A stretch of DNA of 64,000 nt from Actinomycetota bacterium (GTDB lineage Bacteria; Actinomycetota; Actinomycetes; Nanopelagicales; Nanopelagicaceae): assembly GCA_014377015.1 (NCBI GenBank), contig JACMQL010000026.1, positions 1-64,000 on the forward strand, given 5' to 3'. This document shows, piece after piece, positions 31,004 to 39,926 of the stretch; within the stretch, counting starts at the first letter, position 1, and each line of letters begins with the position of its first letter. A program made the translations under genes and the position numbers. The notes under the pieces were generated by a model. It saw only the letters and a list, made by a program, of their open reading frames with translations, did not search any database and had not been told where the DNA came from.

Positions 31004-33070
31004 ATGGATCAAGTCCCACACTTCACTGACAGAGAGTTGAGTTGGCTCTCCTTCAATCAAAGAGTGCTTGAGTTGGCCGAAGATGAGTCGATACCCCTTT
31101 TAGAACGGGTCCGATTCTTGGCAATATTTGCCTCAAATCTGGATGAGTTCTTCATGGTGCGCGTCGCCACTTTACAAACGAAAATTGAAGGCGGTAAACA
31201 CTCCCCAAATTCTGCTGGATACACCCCCCAAAAATTGATGAGCCAAGTTTTGGCAGAATCTCGGGAGTTAATGGCCCGCCAATATGAGGTATTTCAAAAT
31301 TCAATTCTGCCCGCGCTTCGTGCGAATGGTATTGAACTCTTGCGATGGGACGAACTTGAAGATTCGGAAATCAAATACATTAAGGAACTCTTTGATTCGC
31401 GGATCTTCCCGGTTCTTACGCCTTTAGCAGTGGACCCATCCCATCCTTTTCCTTATATTTCTGGTCTTTCCTTGAATTTGGCAGTGATTGTAAAGAACGT
31501 TAATACAGAGGAAGAATTTTTTGCACGAATCAAAGTTCCGCCGATTCTGCCGCGACTGACAGCGACCTCAAAGGGCGGGTCCATGCGCTTCATCCCGCTG
31601 GAAGCGGTAATCGCCGAACATCTTGAGTTACTTTTCCCAGGTATGGTGATAGAGGATCACTTTAGTTTTCGTGTGACAAGAAATCAGGATTTTGAATTAG
31701 AAGAAGAAGACTCTGACGATCTCTTGGTATCTCTAGAGCAGGAATTGCTCCGCAGACGATTCGGTCCACCAGTTCGTCTGGAAGTTGAAGAAGGAATCAA
31801 TCCGCATCTCTTAGGAAAGTTAACCGAGGAATTGGGCATAAAGGAGGAGAGCATTTTTACTTGCGAAACTCCACTAGATCTGACAGATCTCAACCGGTTG
31901 GCCGATTTAGATTTTCCTAATTTGAAATATTCGAAATTTCGCGCTCATACCGCACCGGCACTTGTCGGAGCAGATTCTGAAAAACCAGGATCTTATTTTG
32001 AGAAAATTCGCGCTGCCGATATTTTGCTGCATCATCCGTATGACTCGTTTACTACCTCCTTCGTGGACTTCTTAGCCGCCGCCTCGCAAGACCCGGCAGT
32101 ATTGGCCATCAAACAGACTCTGTACAGAACGTCAGGCGACTCACCGATAGTTGAAGCATTGATTGAAGCGGCTGAAGCGGGCAAGCAAGTGTTGGCCGTC
32201 ATCGAAATTCGCGCCAGATTTGATGAGCAAGCAAACGTAAAGTGGGCAAGAAAACTTGAAGCCGCGGGAGTACATGTCGTATATGGGTTGATGGGTTTAA
32301 AGACACACGCGAAGTTATCACTCGTCGTAAGAGATGAAGAGGATGGCATTCGGCGCTATTGCCACATTGGTACGGGTAATTACAATCCAAAGACGGCTCG
32401 CCTTTACGAGGACATCGGAATTTTGAGTTGTGATCCTGAATTAACGGATGATCTGACAAAACTTTTTAATCAACTTTCGGGGTTCGCTCCGCAGTCAAAA
32501 TATTCAAGGTTGTTGGTTGCTCCGCGAACTTTACGATCGGGCCTCATTGAGAAAATTGATCGAGAAATTGAAAACGCTAACAACGGATTGCCCTCTGGCA
32601 TCCAATTCAAGTTGAACTCTCTATTGGATGAGGAGTTTGTCGAAGCTCTATATAAGGCATCTCGACATGGCGTGAAAGTGGATCTGCTCGTGAGAGGAAT
32701 TTGTGCGTTGCAAACCGGTCATCCCGATTCCGAAAACATAAAAGTGCGGTCGATTCTCGGTCGGTTCCTCGAGCATTCTCGGATTCTGCACTTCGTCAAC
32801 GCTGGAGAAGATGAGTACTGGATAGGCAGCGCAGACCTCATGCATAGAAATCTAGATCGTCGCGTGGAGAGTATGGTTCGAATAGATCGTGATTCACATC
32901 AATTCGCGCTTCAAGAGATTTTGGACCTGGGGCTTTCCGATGGAACATCAAGTTGGCATTTGCAAGGTAAACAATGGGTAAGAGTCAGTACCACCGCTGA
33001 TGGCGAACCGCTGCTCGATTTGCAAAATAACTTTATTCACGAGAAGCATCTAATCGCAGGGAGCAAATAA
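31004..33070 (+). CDS. ppk: polyphosphate kinase 1
   Basis: 688 residues, full length. The N-terminal domain opens FTDRELSWLSFNQRVLELAE; the catalytic part has IKQTLYRTSGDSPIVEALIE, MGLKTHAKLSLVVR with the first phosphorylated His, RRYCHIGTGNYNPKTARLYE and the end SADLMHRNLDRRVESMVRI. It reversibly transfers the terminal phosphate of ATP to polyphosphate at the membrane. Followed two bases later by the mutT1-like gene and then by convergent ppx, giving a polyphosphate group. Confidence 0.95.
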   Translation: MDQVPHFTDRELSWLSFNQRVLELAEDESIPLLERVRFLAIFASNLDEFFMVRVATLQTKIEGGKHSPNSAGYTPQKLMSQVLAESRELMARQYEVFQNSILPALRANGIELLRWDELEDSEIKYIKELFDSRIFPVLTPLAVDPSHPFPYISGLSLNLAVIVKNVNTEEEFFARIKVPPILPRLTATSKGGSMRFIPLEAVIAEHLELLFPGMVIEDHFSFRVTRNQDFELEEEDSDDLLVSLEQELLRRRFGPPVRLEVEEGINPHLLGKLTEELGIKEESIFTCETPLDLTDLNRLADLDFPNLKYSKFRAHTAPALVGADSEKPGSYFEKIRAADILLHHPYDSFTTSFVDFLAAASQDPAVLAIKQTLYRTSGDSPIVEALIEAAEAGKQVLAVIEIRARFDEQANVKWARKLEAAGVHVVYGLMGLKTHAKLSLVVRDEEDGIRRYCHIGTGNYNPKTARLYEDIGILSCDPELTDDLTKLFNQLSGFAPQSKYSRLLVAPRTLRSGLIEKIDREIENANNGLPSGIQFKLNSLLDEEFVEALYKASRHGVKVDLLVRGICALQTGHPDSENIKVRSILGRFLEHSRILHFVNAGEDEYWIGSADLMHRNLDRRVESMVRIDRDSHQFALQEILDLGLSDGTSSWHLQGKQWVRVSTTADGEPLLDLQNNFIHEKHLIAGSK

Positions 33071-33072
33071 AA

Positions 33073-33972
33073 GTGGAATTAGAAACTCAGAGTATTTCGG
33101 CAGCCGGCGCGGTTTTGTGGAGGAGAGATGGAAACGAAGTACTTCTTATCGCGTTAATACATCGTCCGCGTTATGACGATTGGTCTCTTCCAAAAGGTAA
33201 ATTAGATGAGGGTGAAACTCATATATCGTGCGCATACCGTGAAGTTTTGGAAGAGACTGGCTACTCAGCGGTGTTTGGACCAGAACTGGGTACTGTTATT
33301 TATGATGTGGCGGGAACCCCTAAAATAGTCCGATACTGGTCGGCGAAAGCTGAAGACGAAGCTACGGGCACACCTGATCCTAAAGAAGTTGATTTTGTCG
33401 AATGGTTTACACCCGTAGTCGCCCGTAAGAAATTGACACTAGATGATGATCGTTCGGTCGTAGATTTCTTTCTAGAATTCGGCCCAGATACGACCCCCGT
33501 TGTTTTACTGCGACATGCAAAAGCTGTAAAACGTAGCGATTGGGATGGCGATGATGAAGATCGACCGCTAGATCAAGTTGGTCAGAGGCAGGCTCAGAAG
33601 CTCATCAATAATTTTCATCCCTACAGAATATTGCAAATTCATTCATCTGATGCGCAACGTTGTTTGGAAACAGTTGCACCGCTTTCAAAGCAACTGGGTG
33701 CGAAAAAAAGGATCGTTGCTGATTTGAGTGAATATCGGTACGCCACTGATACCGATGCTGCGGCAAACTACGCCCACGAAGTGTTGGTATCTGAGGAGGC
33801 TGCCATTATCTGTAGCCACAACCCCATTCTGCCTAAGTTGCTCAAGCGATTAATTGGCAAGAAGAACTTTAAGGAACTGGATGCCAAACTCAATCCTGGC
33901 GATGCTTGGGTGCTCCACCATAGAGATGGGGAAATCATCGCGATTGACGCAGTGCCGGCTCCAGTTTTCTAG
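33073..33972 (+). CDS. MutT1-like Nudix hydrolase fused to a histidine phosphatase
   Basis: 299 residues, GTG start. Residues 1-140 form a Nudix domain with the complete box (GKLDEGETHISCAYREVLEE then TGY). From about residue 150 follows a SixA-type phosphatase domain (VVLLRHAKAVKRSDWDGDDE with the RHA nucleophile, and IICSHNPILPKLLKRL). The same fusion is MutT1 of mycobacteria, which also lies next to ppk and degrades 8-oxo-dGTP and diadenosine polyphosphates. The coupling to polyphosphate metabolism is conserved order rather than proven function. Confidence 0.9.
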   Translation: MELETQSISAAGAVLWRRDGNEVLLIALIHRPRYDDWSLPKGKLDEGETHISCAYREVLEETGYSAVFGPELGTVIYDVAGTPKIVRYWSAKAEDEATGTPDPKEVDFVEWFTPVVARKKLTLDDDRSVVDFFLEFGPDTTPVVLLRHAKAVKRSDWDGDDEDRPLDQVGQRQAQKLINNFHPYRILQIHSSDAQRCLETVAPLSKQLGAKKRIVADLSEYRYATDTDAAANYAHEVLVSEEAAIICSHNPILPKLLKRLIGKKNFKELDAKLNPGDAWVLHHRDGEIIAIDAVPAPVF

Positions 33973-34883
33973 ATTTCCATCCAGTCCAGCCATCTAAGTA
34001 TCAGACCTTCACGAAGTGCCCAAGGACAAATTTCCAACTCAGAAATTTCAAGAATTTCCATTGCGCTACTTGCAACTATGGCGCCAGCTAGAATCTGCTT
34101 CGCACGCGCGGTCGAAACTCCAGACAACGAAGCTCGATCAGTATTGGTCATGTCTGATAGTCGCGGCACGATTCCAAGCAGTGAAGCTGCCTCAAGTTTC
34201 TTTGGAGAATCTCCGTACCACTTCGATCCAATGCGAGCCAACGTTCTGAAAGTTTTACTGGTTGCAACGCTCTGTTCTGCTCGGTGCATTTTCATTTTCT
34301 GCGGCAGAACTTTCTGTAAGGAGTTGTTCACATGATTTTCCAGCGATTTGATGCTCTTAGATGTGAAGGGGTCACCAACAAGAAAATCACGGGTAAGGCG
34401 ACCTGCTCCCAACGGTAGCGAGAAAGCCGTATCGGGGCTTTCATCCACACCGAGGGCGACTTCAAGGGATCCGCCCCCGATATCTAGAACTAGTAACGTG
34501 CCGGCAGACCAACCAAACCACCGCCTTGCCGCTAAGAATGTGAGACGGGCTTCTTCTTCACCTGAAAGAATCTGAAGGTCGATGTCATAACGCTTATTGA
34601 TACTTGCAATAATTGAGTCGCCATTTTTCGCTTCGCGCAATGCAGAAGTTGCAAAGGCAAGAATCTCCTCCGTATCAAATTCCTTGGCATGTTCGATCGC
34701 GCCTTCGATCGCCTCGAAAAGAAGAGAGATTCCTTCTTCGGAGATAGACCCATCTACGAGGTATTCTGTTAAACGAAGTTCGACTTTGTGACTAGTGGTC
34801 GGAGTCGGATGCCCGCCGCGATGGGCGTCGACCACCTGGAGGTGGATCGTGTTGGACCCAACATCAAGAACTCCTAGTCGCAT
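33969..34883 (-). CDS. ppx: exopolyphosphatase (Ppx/GppA family)
   Basis: 304 residues. The ASKHA phosphate loops are seen in LGVLDVGSNTIHLQVVDAHR and LVLDIGGGSLEVALG, with the catalytic Glu in AFATSALREAKNGD. Length fits the short actinobacterial Ppx1/2 type lacking the HD domain. It removes phosphate from polyphosphate chains or pppGpp. It is convergent with the MutT1-like gene (four-base overlap). Confidence 0.9.
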   Translation of the reverse strand: MRLGVLDVGSNTIHLQVVDAHRGGHPTPTTSHKVELRLTEYLVDGSISEEGISLLFEAIEGAIEHAKEFDTEEILAFATSALREAKNGDSIIASINKRYDIDLQILSGEEEARLTFLAARRWFGWSAGTLLVLDIGGGSLEVALGVDESPDTAFSLPLGAGRLTRDFLVGDPFTSKSIKSLENHVNNSLQKVLPQKMKMHRAEQSVATSKTFRTLARIGSKWYGDSPKKLEAASLLGIVPRLSDMTNTDRASLSGVSTARAKQILAGAIVASSAMEILEISELEICPWALREGLILRWLDWMEI

Positions 34884-34895
34884 GGGGCAAACCTA
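34884..34895 (-). promoter_or_regulatory. leaderless -10 box of ppx
   Basis: TAGGTT on the minus strand (34895 to 34890) plus six bases before the ATG at 34883. Confidence 0.55.
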
Positions 34896-35005
34896 CACGC
34901 GAAAAGAAAGCAAGATCGGCTGCCAAATTTTCAGCGTCTTTCTATTGGAAAGAGTCTGAATTTCTTGTATAGCAGAGGCGCTGACATAATACGCAGGTAG
35001 AAAAC

Positions 35006-35077
35006 GCCTCCCTAGCTCAGTGGTAGAGCATCCGCCTTGTAAGCGGAAGGTCGTCAGTTCAATCCTGACGGGGGGCT
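35006..35077 (+). tRNA. tRNA-Thr (anticodon TGT)
   Basis: The cloverleaf folds completely: acceptor GCCTCCC/GGGGGGC (one T-G pair), D arm GCTC/GAGC, anticodon stem TCCGC/GCGGA around CTTGTAA, T arm GTCAG/CTGAC with TTCAATC. The anticodon TGT reads ACN threonine codons. The 3' CCA is not encoded (CAA follows the discriminator T). A -10 like CATAAT lies at 34985-34990. Confidence 0.97.
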
Positions 35078-35146
35078 CAAGTAAAGAATTCTTGCTTAAT
35101 TTCCCCCCTTGTTTAGTGCTTCAAGAGCTTCTGTGCCACCGAACTC

Positions 35147-36373
35147 TCAATCCAGAAACTCTTGCAGAATCTTCTCAATTGCCGTTCGACCAGAGCGCAA
35201 GGCTCCGTTTTGCGAAGGCTCATCGAAGGCGTCTCCGGCATAGAAGATTCGATCATTGTCAGGATCAATAATTGAGGTTTGCTGCATCGCGGAATCTGAT
35301 GGAGAAAACAACGGGAGTGAATTGTAAACGGCCGCAATGCTTATTAGTTGTAAATCCTTAGGGCTGCAGTTATAGAGATCCGCTATATCTTGCTCATATT
35401 CATTTCGATTCAGCTCCCACATTGAGTCGGTTAACTCGCCAAGGAATGTTGTGGCGATGAGGGAGTACGTTGCGTTTGCGTAAGTCTCATTTGCATCAGA
35501 TACTATAAGTGAATTCACGAAACTGGCGCCAAGAAAAAGTTTGTGATTCGACTTCGGGAGCTTCTTTACTTTGTGGTAAACGGCAGTCGAAGCGAGCCAT
35601 TCACGAGGATTTCCACCTGATGTGCCATTGATCTCACCAGCTTTACCGTTGGTCGCAATTACGACGAAATCAAAGTTTTCAAATGTCGTAGCCTGCCCTG
35701 ACCCTTGAATATGCAGAGTGAATAAATGACTCACTGGGTCGTGTACGACGCTCATCACTTTTGAACTGCTATGTAAGCGCAATTCGGGAATTCCAGCGAG
35801 AAGTGCGGGAATCAAGTTGCTAACTCCTCCATCTATGAGATGCGGTCTACCCAATAGAAAATAGCGGAGAATTCTCTTGGCAACATCCCCGCGAATTTTG
35901 TCGGGATTCGTTAGAAAGACCCCCCTTAGGAATGGCTGCAGGACTCTTTCATACAGAACCTCGAACCTAAAACTTTGGGATTGTATGGTCTGGGAAGCAT
36001 CAGACTTGGAGGCGAGATATTTGAGAAATCTCAATTTCTCTATCAATGAACCGCTAGCCGGAGAGAGAATACTTACGATATTTAATGGAGAAATATCCCT
36101 ACGCATTCCACTTTCATCAATGAAACTCAACCCGACGAAGAGGGGCTTGGATTTAACCCTTTTGACCGGAAGTAATTTCTTAAGTTCAGGATAGTTAACA
36201 TTTACGACCTGAAAACCTCGATCAATGACGCAGGAGTCAATAACTGCACTCGCTAGTCGACCTCCAAAGTGATCGCTGGATTCAAAAAGTTCAATTTCAA
36301 AACCGTGGGAGATTGCATGTCTTGCAGCTGAAATTCCCGCGAGTCCGCCTCCTACAATTGCAATCTTCGTCAT
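35147..36373 (-). CDS. FAD-dependent oxidoreductase (amine oxidase/phytoene desaturase-like)
   Basis: 408 residues. The N-terminal dinucleotide fold AIVGGGLAGISAARHAISHG is followed by the second FAD contact LFESSDHFGGRLAS, and the C-terminal FAD site is FYAGDAFDEPSQNGALRSGR. The middle LIDGGVSNLIPALLAGIPEL resembles the protoporphyrinogen oxidase/carotenoid desaturase group. The substrate is not evident: neighbours are a tRNA gene and a TauE-type transporter, neither informative. Confidence 0.8.
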   Translation of the reverse strand: MTKIAIVGGGLAGISAARHAISHGFEIELFESSDHFGGRLASAVIDSCVIDRGFQVVNVNYPELKKLLPVKRVKSKPLFVGLSFIDESGMRRDISPLNIVSILSPASGSLIEKLRFLKYLASKSDASQTIQSQSFRFEVLYERVLQPFLRGVFLTNPDKIRGDVAKRILRYFLLGRPHLIDGGVSNLIPALLAGIPELRLHSSSKVMSVVHDPVSHLFTLHIQGSGQATTFENFDFVVIATNGKAGEINGTSGGNPREWLASTAVYHKVKKLPKSNHKLFLGASFVNSLIVSDANETYANATYSLIATTFLGELTDSMWELNRNEYEQDIADLYNCSPKDLQLISIAAVYNSLPLFSPSDSAMQQTSIIDPDNDRIFYAGDAFDEPSQNGALRSGRTAIEKILQEFLD

Positions 36374-36516
36374 ATTCCGGGTCCTCTTTGTTGTCTCATC
36401 GGATCTTTTTATCTATCGGAAAACTATAGGGGAGCGAAGAACATGCCACATTGAATCTCGTTAGTAGCTGACCACGGCCTATTGGTAACTTCCGGGAAAT
36501 GGCGGCCACTTTTGGA

Positions 36517-37257
36517 CTAGAGAAAATACTTGGCAAATAGCCAGAGTGATGCAGTGAGCCCGACGGTCATGATCAAGGATTTATAGAAAAGCGGGGACAT
36601 TCGACTCGCCCACTTGCCGCCGAGCGTGCCGCCCAGGCTCGAACCAATAAAGAGCGCCAAGGCGTAGCCCCAATGCACTCGACCACTAAAAGCGTAAATA
36701 ATATTTGAGACTAGGCTCGTAACTCCGACGATAATATTTTTGGCACTATTGAGAGTGCGTGCATCCTTATTGGGATTCCTCGCAAGCAAAGCGATCACCA
36801 TGACGCCTTGGCCAGGTCCGAAATACCCGCAATACACTCCGCTGGCCGCGATGCCGAACTTCTCAAAATGCTCATCGCGACGTTTACGCACCGACTTCGT
36901 TGGAATCAATAAAGTCAGGGTCGCTCCAAATAGTAGGAATGGAACCATATGCTCGAACACTCGCCCAGGCAGGGAGAGAAGCAGGATCGCTCCGATAATG
37001 GTGCCTGCTACTGAAATGGCGATGAGAGTTCGGTATGTTCGAAATAAGTGTTTGCCTTTGAATTTCCCCGCGCGGATTGCAAAAAAATTGGCAGAAGAAA
37101 TTCCAATTGAATTTGTGACTGCCGCATCGACCGGGTGCAGGCCAAGGGCCAACATGAATGGATATGAGATCAGGGAGGCGCCACCTGCCATGCCGTTGAT
37201 AGTCCCCACGACAAATCCGATAACGATCGTGAGGACAACTCCGGCGATGCCTGTCAT
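36517..37257 (-). CDS. TauE/SafE-family membrane transporter
   Basis: 246 residues with about eight membrane helices. The family repeats are visible: IGFVVGTINGMAGGASLISY with the conserved G-x-G-G, and again CGYFGPGQGVMVIALLA, then NIIVGVTSLVSNIIYAFSG and ALFIGSSLGGTLGGKWASR. These proteins export sulfite, sulfoacetate or related anions. Start ATG preceded by AGGAGG. The substrate is not shown. Confidence 0.85.
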   Translation of the reverse strand: MTGIAGVVLTIVIGFVVGTINGMAGGASLISYPFMLALGLHPVDAAVTNSIGISSANFFAIRAGKFKGKHLFRTYRTLIAISVAGTIIGAILLLSLPGRVFEHMVPFLLFGATLTLLIPTKSVRKRRDEHFEKFGIAASGVYCGYFGPGQGVMVIALLARNPNKDARTLNSAKNIIVGVTSLVSNIIYAFSGRVHWGYALALFIGSSLGGTLGGKWASRMSPLFYKSLIMTVGLTASLWLFAKYFL

Positions 37258-37358
37258 TTACCTCCTGTTGCAAGAAACAGAGCCTAACCCTTCCGTTAGA
37301 CTCTGAGTTGCCTTACCGATTGCCCACGTACGAGATCGTTCAAAGAAGGATGGAAGTC

Positions 37359-37466
37359 ATGGCTAATAAAGAGCAGAAGAGCAATGCCAACACCAAGAAG
37401 GAAGCAAAGCTTTCCCTAAAGGAGAAGCGCGCCAAGAAGCAGGAAAAGAAAGATAAGAATAAGTAG
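37359..37466 (+). CDS. 35-residue lysine-rich small protein
   Basis: Start ATG at 37359 with AGAAGG nine bases upstream (an in-frame ATG at 37350 lies too close to it). The protein is almost only Lys, Glu, Ala, Asn and Arg (LSLKEKRAKKQEKKDKNK) and is probably a single charged helix or disordered. It ends 11 bases before the carbonic anhydrase start, so the two are likely co-transcribed from the TAGACT box near 37294. Small basic proteins of this kind are seen in other actinobacteria; function unknown. Confidence 0.6.
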   Translation: MANKEQKSNANTKKEAKLSLKEKRAKKQEKKDKNK

Positions 37467-37477
37467 GTACTGGATTG

Positions 37478-37999
37478 ATGCAAAAAGAAGGTCATTTTCC
37501 GGATGAGGTGTTCGGGGATATTCTCAAGGCTAACAAGGAATTCTCGCGCGACTTTAAGGGCAGTCAACTAACTGGTTTAGCGAGCCGTGGTCTCGCCATT
37601 GTCACGTGTATGGATTCGCGAATTAGCCCCTTGGCTGTTGTCGGGATGCAATCTGGTGATGCGAAAATTCTGCGTAACGCTGGTGCGCGCGTTACCGAAG
37701 ACGTTTTGAGAACCCTGGTACTTGCAACCTATTTATTGGGAGTTGATCGAATTCTGGTGATGCCGCATACCGATTGTCGAATGGCTCAGGGTCAGGAAGC
37801 TGCTATTCATGCCACCATCGCCGCCCAATACGGCGTCGATACCCGCAGCCTCGATTTTCGCACGGTGCGCGATCAACAAGCAGCGCTGATTTCTGATGTA
37901 ATTCGGATTCGCGCCTACCCGCTTTTGCGCGAGGGCGTAGAAGTTGCCGGTGCCATCTATAACGTTTCTACTGGAGCCCTCGAACCCCTGGATTTTTAG
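37478..37999 (+). CDS. beta-carbonic anhydrase
   Basis: 173 residues. Zinc ligands and catalytic pair are present: AIVTCMDSRISP (Cys and Asp-x-Arg) and VMPHTDCRMAQG (His and Cys). The short length and shape match the small actinobacterial beta-class enzymes such as Rv1284. It hydrates CO2 to bicarbonate, feeding carboxylases. It follows the lysine-rich small protein directly. Confidence 0.9.
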   Translation: MQKEGHFPDEVFGDILKANKEFSRDFKGSQLTGLASRGLAIVTCMDSRISPLAVVGMQSGDAKILRNAGARVTEDVLRTLVLATYLLGVDRILVMPHTDCRMAQGQEAAIHATIAAQYGVDTRSLDFRTVRDQQAALISDVIRIRAYPLLREGVEVAGAIYNVSTGALEPLDF

Positions 38000-38010
38000 A
38001 GTCGGATCAG

Positions 38011-39234
38011 ATGAAATTAAGAATAATAATTCTGCTGGGAAATTTTGCTGGTTGGTTTTCTCGAGCCAGCAAGCAGGGCAGCGGTGTCATGGTCACGGGT
38101 CGGGTTATCCTAAAATTCGATAGCCGAGCCGCAGCGAAGTTGTCAGAACATCGCCGAGTGGTTTTAATTTCTGGAACGAATGGCAAGACCACGACAACTT
38201 CACTTGTGCGCGTTGCATTAGAAACCGCGACCGAAGTTGCGAGCAACACAACCGGCGCAAACCTTTTTGCCGGAGTCACCGCGGCGCTCAGTTCGAATTT
38301 GCGTGCACCTGTCGCAGCGCTAGAAGTAGACGAAATGGTGGTGCCTTGGGCGCTCGCTCAGACTAAACCTGATTTGCTCGTGTTGCTCAACCTCGGCCGT
38401 GATCAACTTGATCGATTGTCTGAGGTCAGGGTCGTCGCCCAGAAATGGAAATTCGCAATACAGGCTATTCCCGCCGGGTGTCGCGTTCTTGCGGACGCCG
38501 ACGATCCATTCGTGGTTTGGGCAGCACGGGATTGTCCAAACGTCACATGGTTTAGTGCAGGATCGTTGGGCCATCTTGATGCATCGACATGTCCTGTCTG
38601 TGGCGACATATTGATCTGGAAAGACCAGGGAAGTTCGTTTTTATGCACGTGCGGGTTCGGCAAACCATCCGCCGATTGGGTACTTTCCGCCGGAGAATTG
38701 CACGGGCCATTGGGTCAGAGGGTTGCTATCTCTTCTGCGATTCCAGGAGTAGCGGCTCATTCAAATGCGGGTAGGGCAGTTGTTGTTGCCGCAATGATGG
38801 GGGTGAATCCCGAGGTCGCGGCACGCGCTGTTGCGAAAATTTCCAGCGTCGATGGTCGATTCGGAAAATTGCGAATCGGCAAAACGATTTTCCGACTTCT
38901 ACTTTCGAAAAATCCCGCAAGTTGGCGCGAGACCCTCGCTACGAGCTCGGCTGGACCCAAACAGGTTTTACTGGTTGTCAACGCTCTGACGCAAGACGGT
39001 AGAGACACTTCTTGGTTATGGGATGTTGACTTTGGGCCGCTATCTGGGCGTCACGTGCTTGTCACGGGCGATAGAAGATTGGATGTGTCGGCGCGTTTAG
39101 TGGTGGAAGGCATCGACCATCAAGTTGTGAAAGATGAAGCCGAAGCCGCAAAAAGTTTTGGGTCTGGCGAAGCGGATCTCATCGCGTCGTACACCGCTTT
39201 TCACCGACTTGCGAAATCGGTGAAAAAATCATGA
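38011..39234 (+). CDS. murT: lipid II isoglutaminyl synthase, MurT subunit
   Basis: 407 residues. Mur-ligase P-loop LISGTNGKTTTTSLVRVALE, central ligase motifs (LNLGRDQLDRLSEVR), a four-Cys zinc ribbon (CPVCGDILIWKDQG then LCTCGFG) and a C-terminal DUF1727 domain. With GatD it amidates the D-Glu of lipid II to D-isoglutamine, a cell-wall step of Gram-positive bacteria. It overlaps gatD by four bases. Confidence 0.95.
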   Translation: MKLRIIILLGNFAGWFSRASKQGSGVMVTGRVILKFDSRAAAKLSEHRRVVLISGTNGKTTTTSLVRVALETATEVASNTTGANLFAGVTAALSSNLRAPVAALEVDEMVVPWALAQTKPDLLVLLNLGRDQLDRLSEVRVVAQKWKFAIQAIPAGCRVLADADDPFVVWAARDCPNVTWFSAGSLGHLDASTCPVCGDILIWKDQGSSFLCTCGFGKPSADWVLSAGELHGPLGQRVAISSAIPGVAAHSNAGRAVVVAAMMGVNPEVAARAVAKISSVDGRFGKLRIGKTIFRLLLSKNPASWRETLATSSAGPKQVLLVVNALTQDGRDTSWLWDVDFGPLSGRHVLVTGDRRLDVSARLVVEGIDHQVVKDEAEAAKSFGSGEADLIASYTAFHRLAKSVKKS

Positions 39235-39926
39235 CGTTTACAATTGTGCACTTGCTGCCTGAGCTTCTGGGGACTTATGGAGATCGGGGCAATGTCGATG
39301 TTTTAAGTTGGCGTTTAAAGCAACGAAAAATTCAACACGAGGTTGTGGTTGTGCATGTAGGCGAGGACGTTCCGCAAGGTGGCCACCTGTATCTGCTTGG
39401 CGGCGGAGAAGATGATGCGCAGATTGCGGCTAAGGAGATTCTCGACCGACACGGTGTAATGCGAAAAGCAATTAACAGCGGAGCACACATTTTCGCGGTC
39501 TGCGCAGGATTCCAATTACTGGGCGCTGTTTTTCCGGCATCTGGAAACAGGGAGATCTCAGGTTTGGGAATTTTGCCGGTCGAGACATTCTCAGGCGATC
39601 CGCGTTCAGTTGGCGAACTACTTGCCGAGCCCACAATCCCGATCGCAACTTTGACTGGTTTTGAAAATCACAGTGGTCAAACTCGCTTCCTTGAGGAGTC
39701 GCAACCCCTTGGTCGCGTTCTGCGCGGAGTCGGAAATAGCGGTGACATTGCCGAGGATGGAATCATCACCGATCAAATCGTCGCGACGTACATGCATGGT
39801 CCCGCGTTGGTACGTAATCCAGAATTAGCCGATTGGCTTCTCTCGCGCATAGTGGGTGAGATGGAACCGCTAGATGCTTCTGTATTTACCGCATTGCACG
39901 ACGAGAGGGTGAAAGCCGTTAAATAG
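39231..39926 (+). CDS. gatD: lipid II isoglutaminyl synthase, GatD glutamine amidotransferase
   Basis: 231 residues. A class I amidotransferase fold similar to CobB/CobQ: LLPELLGTYGDRGNVDVLSW, GGGEDDAQIAAKEI, the nucleophile Cys in IFAVCAGFQLLG, and TGFENHSGQTRF, TYMHGPALVRNPELADWLL with the catalytic His. It supplies ammonia from glutamine to MurT. The gene pair murT-gatD is the norm in Actinomycetota and Firmicutes. Confidence 0.95.
   Translation: MTFTIVHLLPELLGTYGDRGNVDVLSWRLKQRKIQHEVVVVHVGEDVPQGGHLYLLGGGEDDAQIAAKEILDRHGVMRKAINSGAHIFAVCAGFQLLGAVFPASGNREISGLGILPVETFSGDPRSVGELLAEPTIPIATLTGFENHSGQTRFLEESQPLGRVLRGVGNSGDIAEDGIITDQIVATYMHGPALVRNPELADWLLSRIVGEMEPLDASVFTALHDERVKAVK

Noticed and set aside
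34985-35077. Attachment site or mobile element next to tRNA-Thr
   Set aside because: No integrase, no repeat of the tRNA end and no composition shift in the flanking genes.
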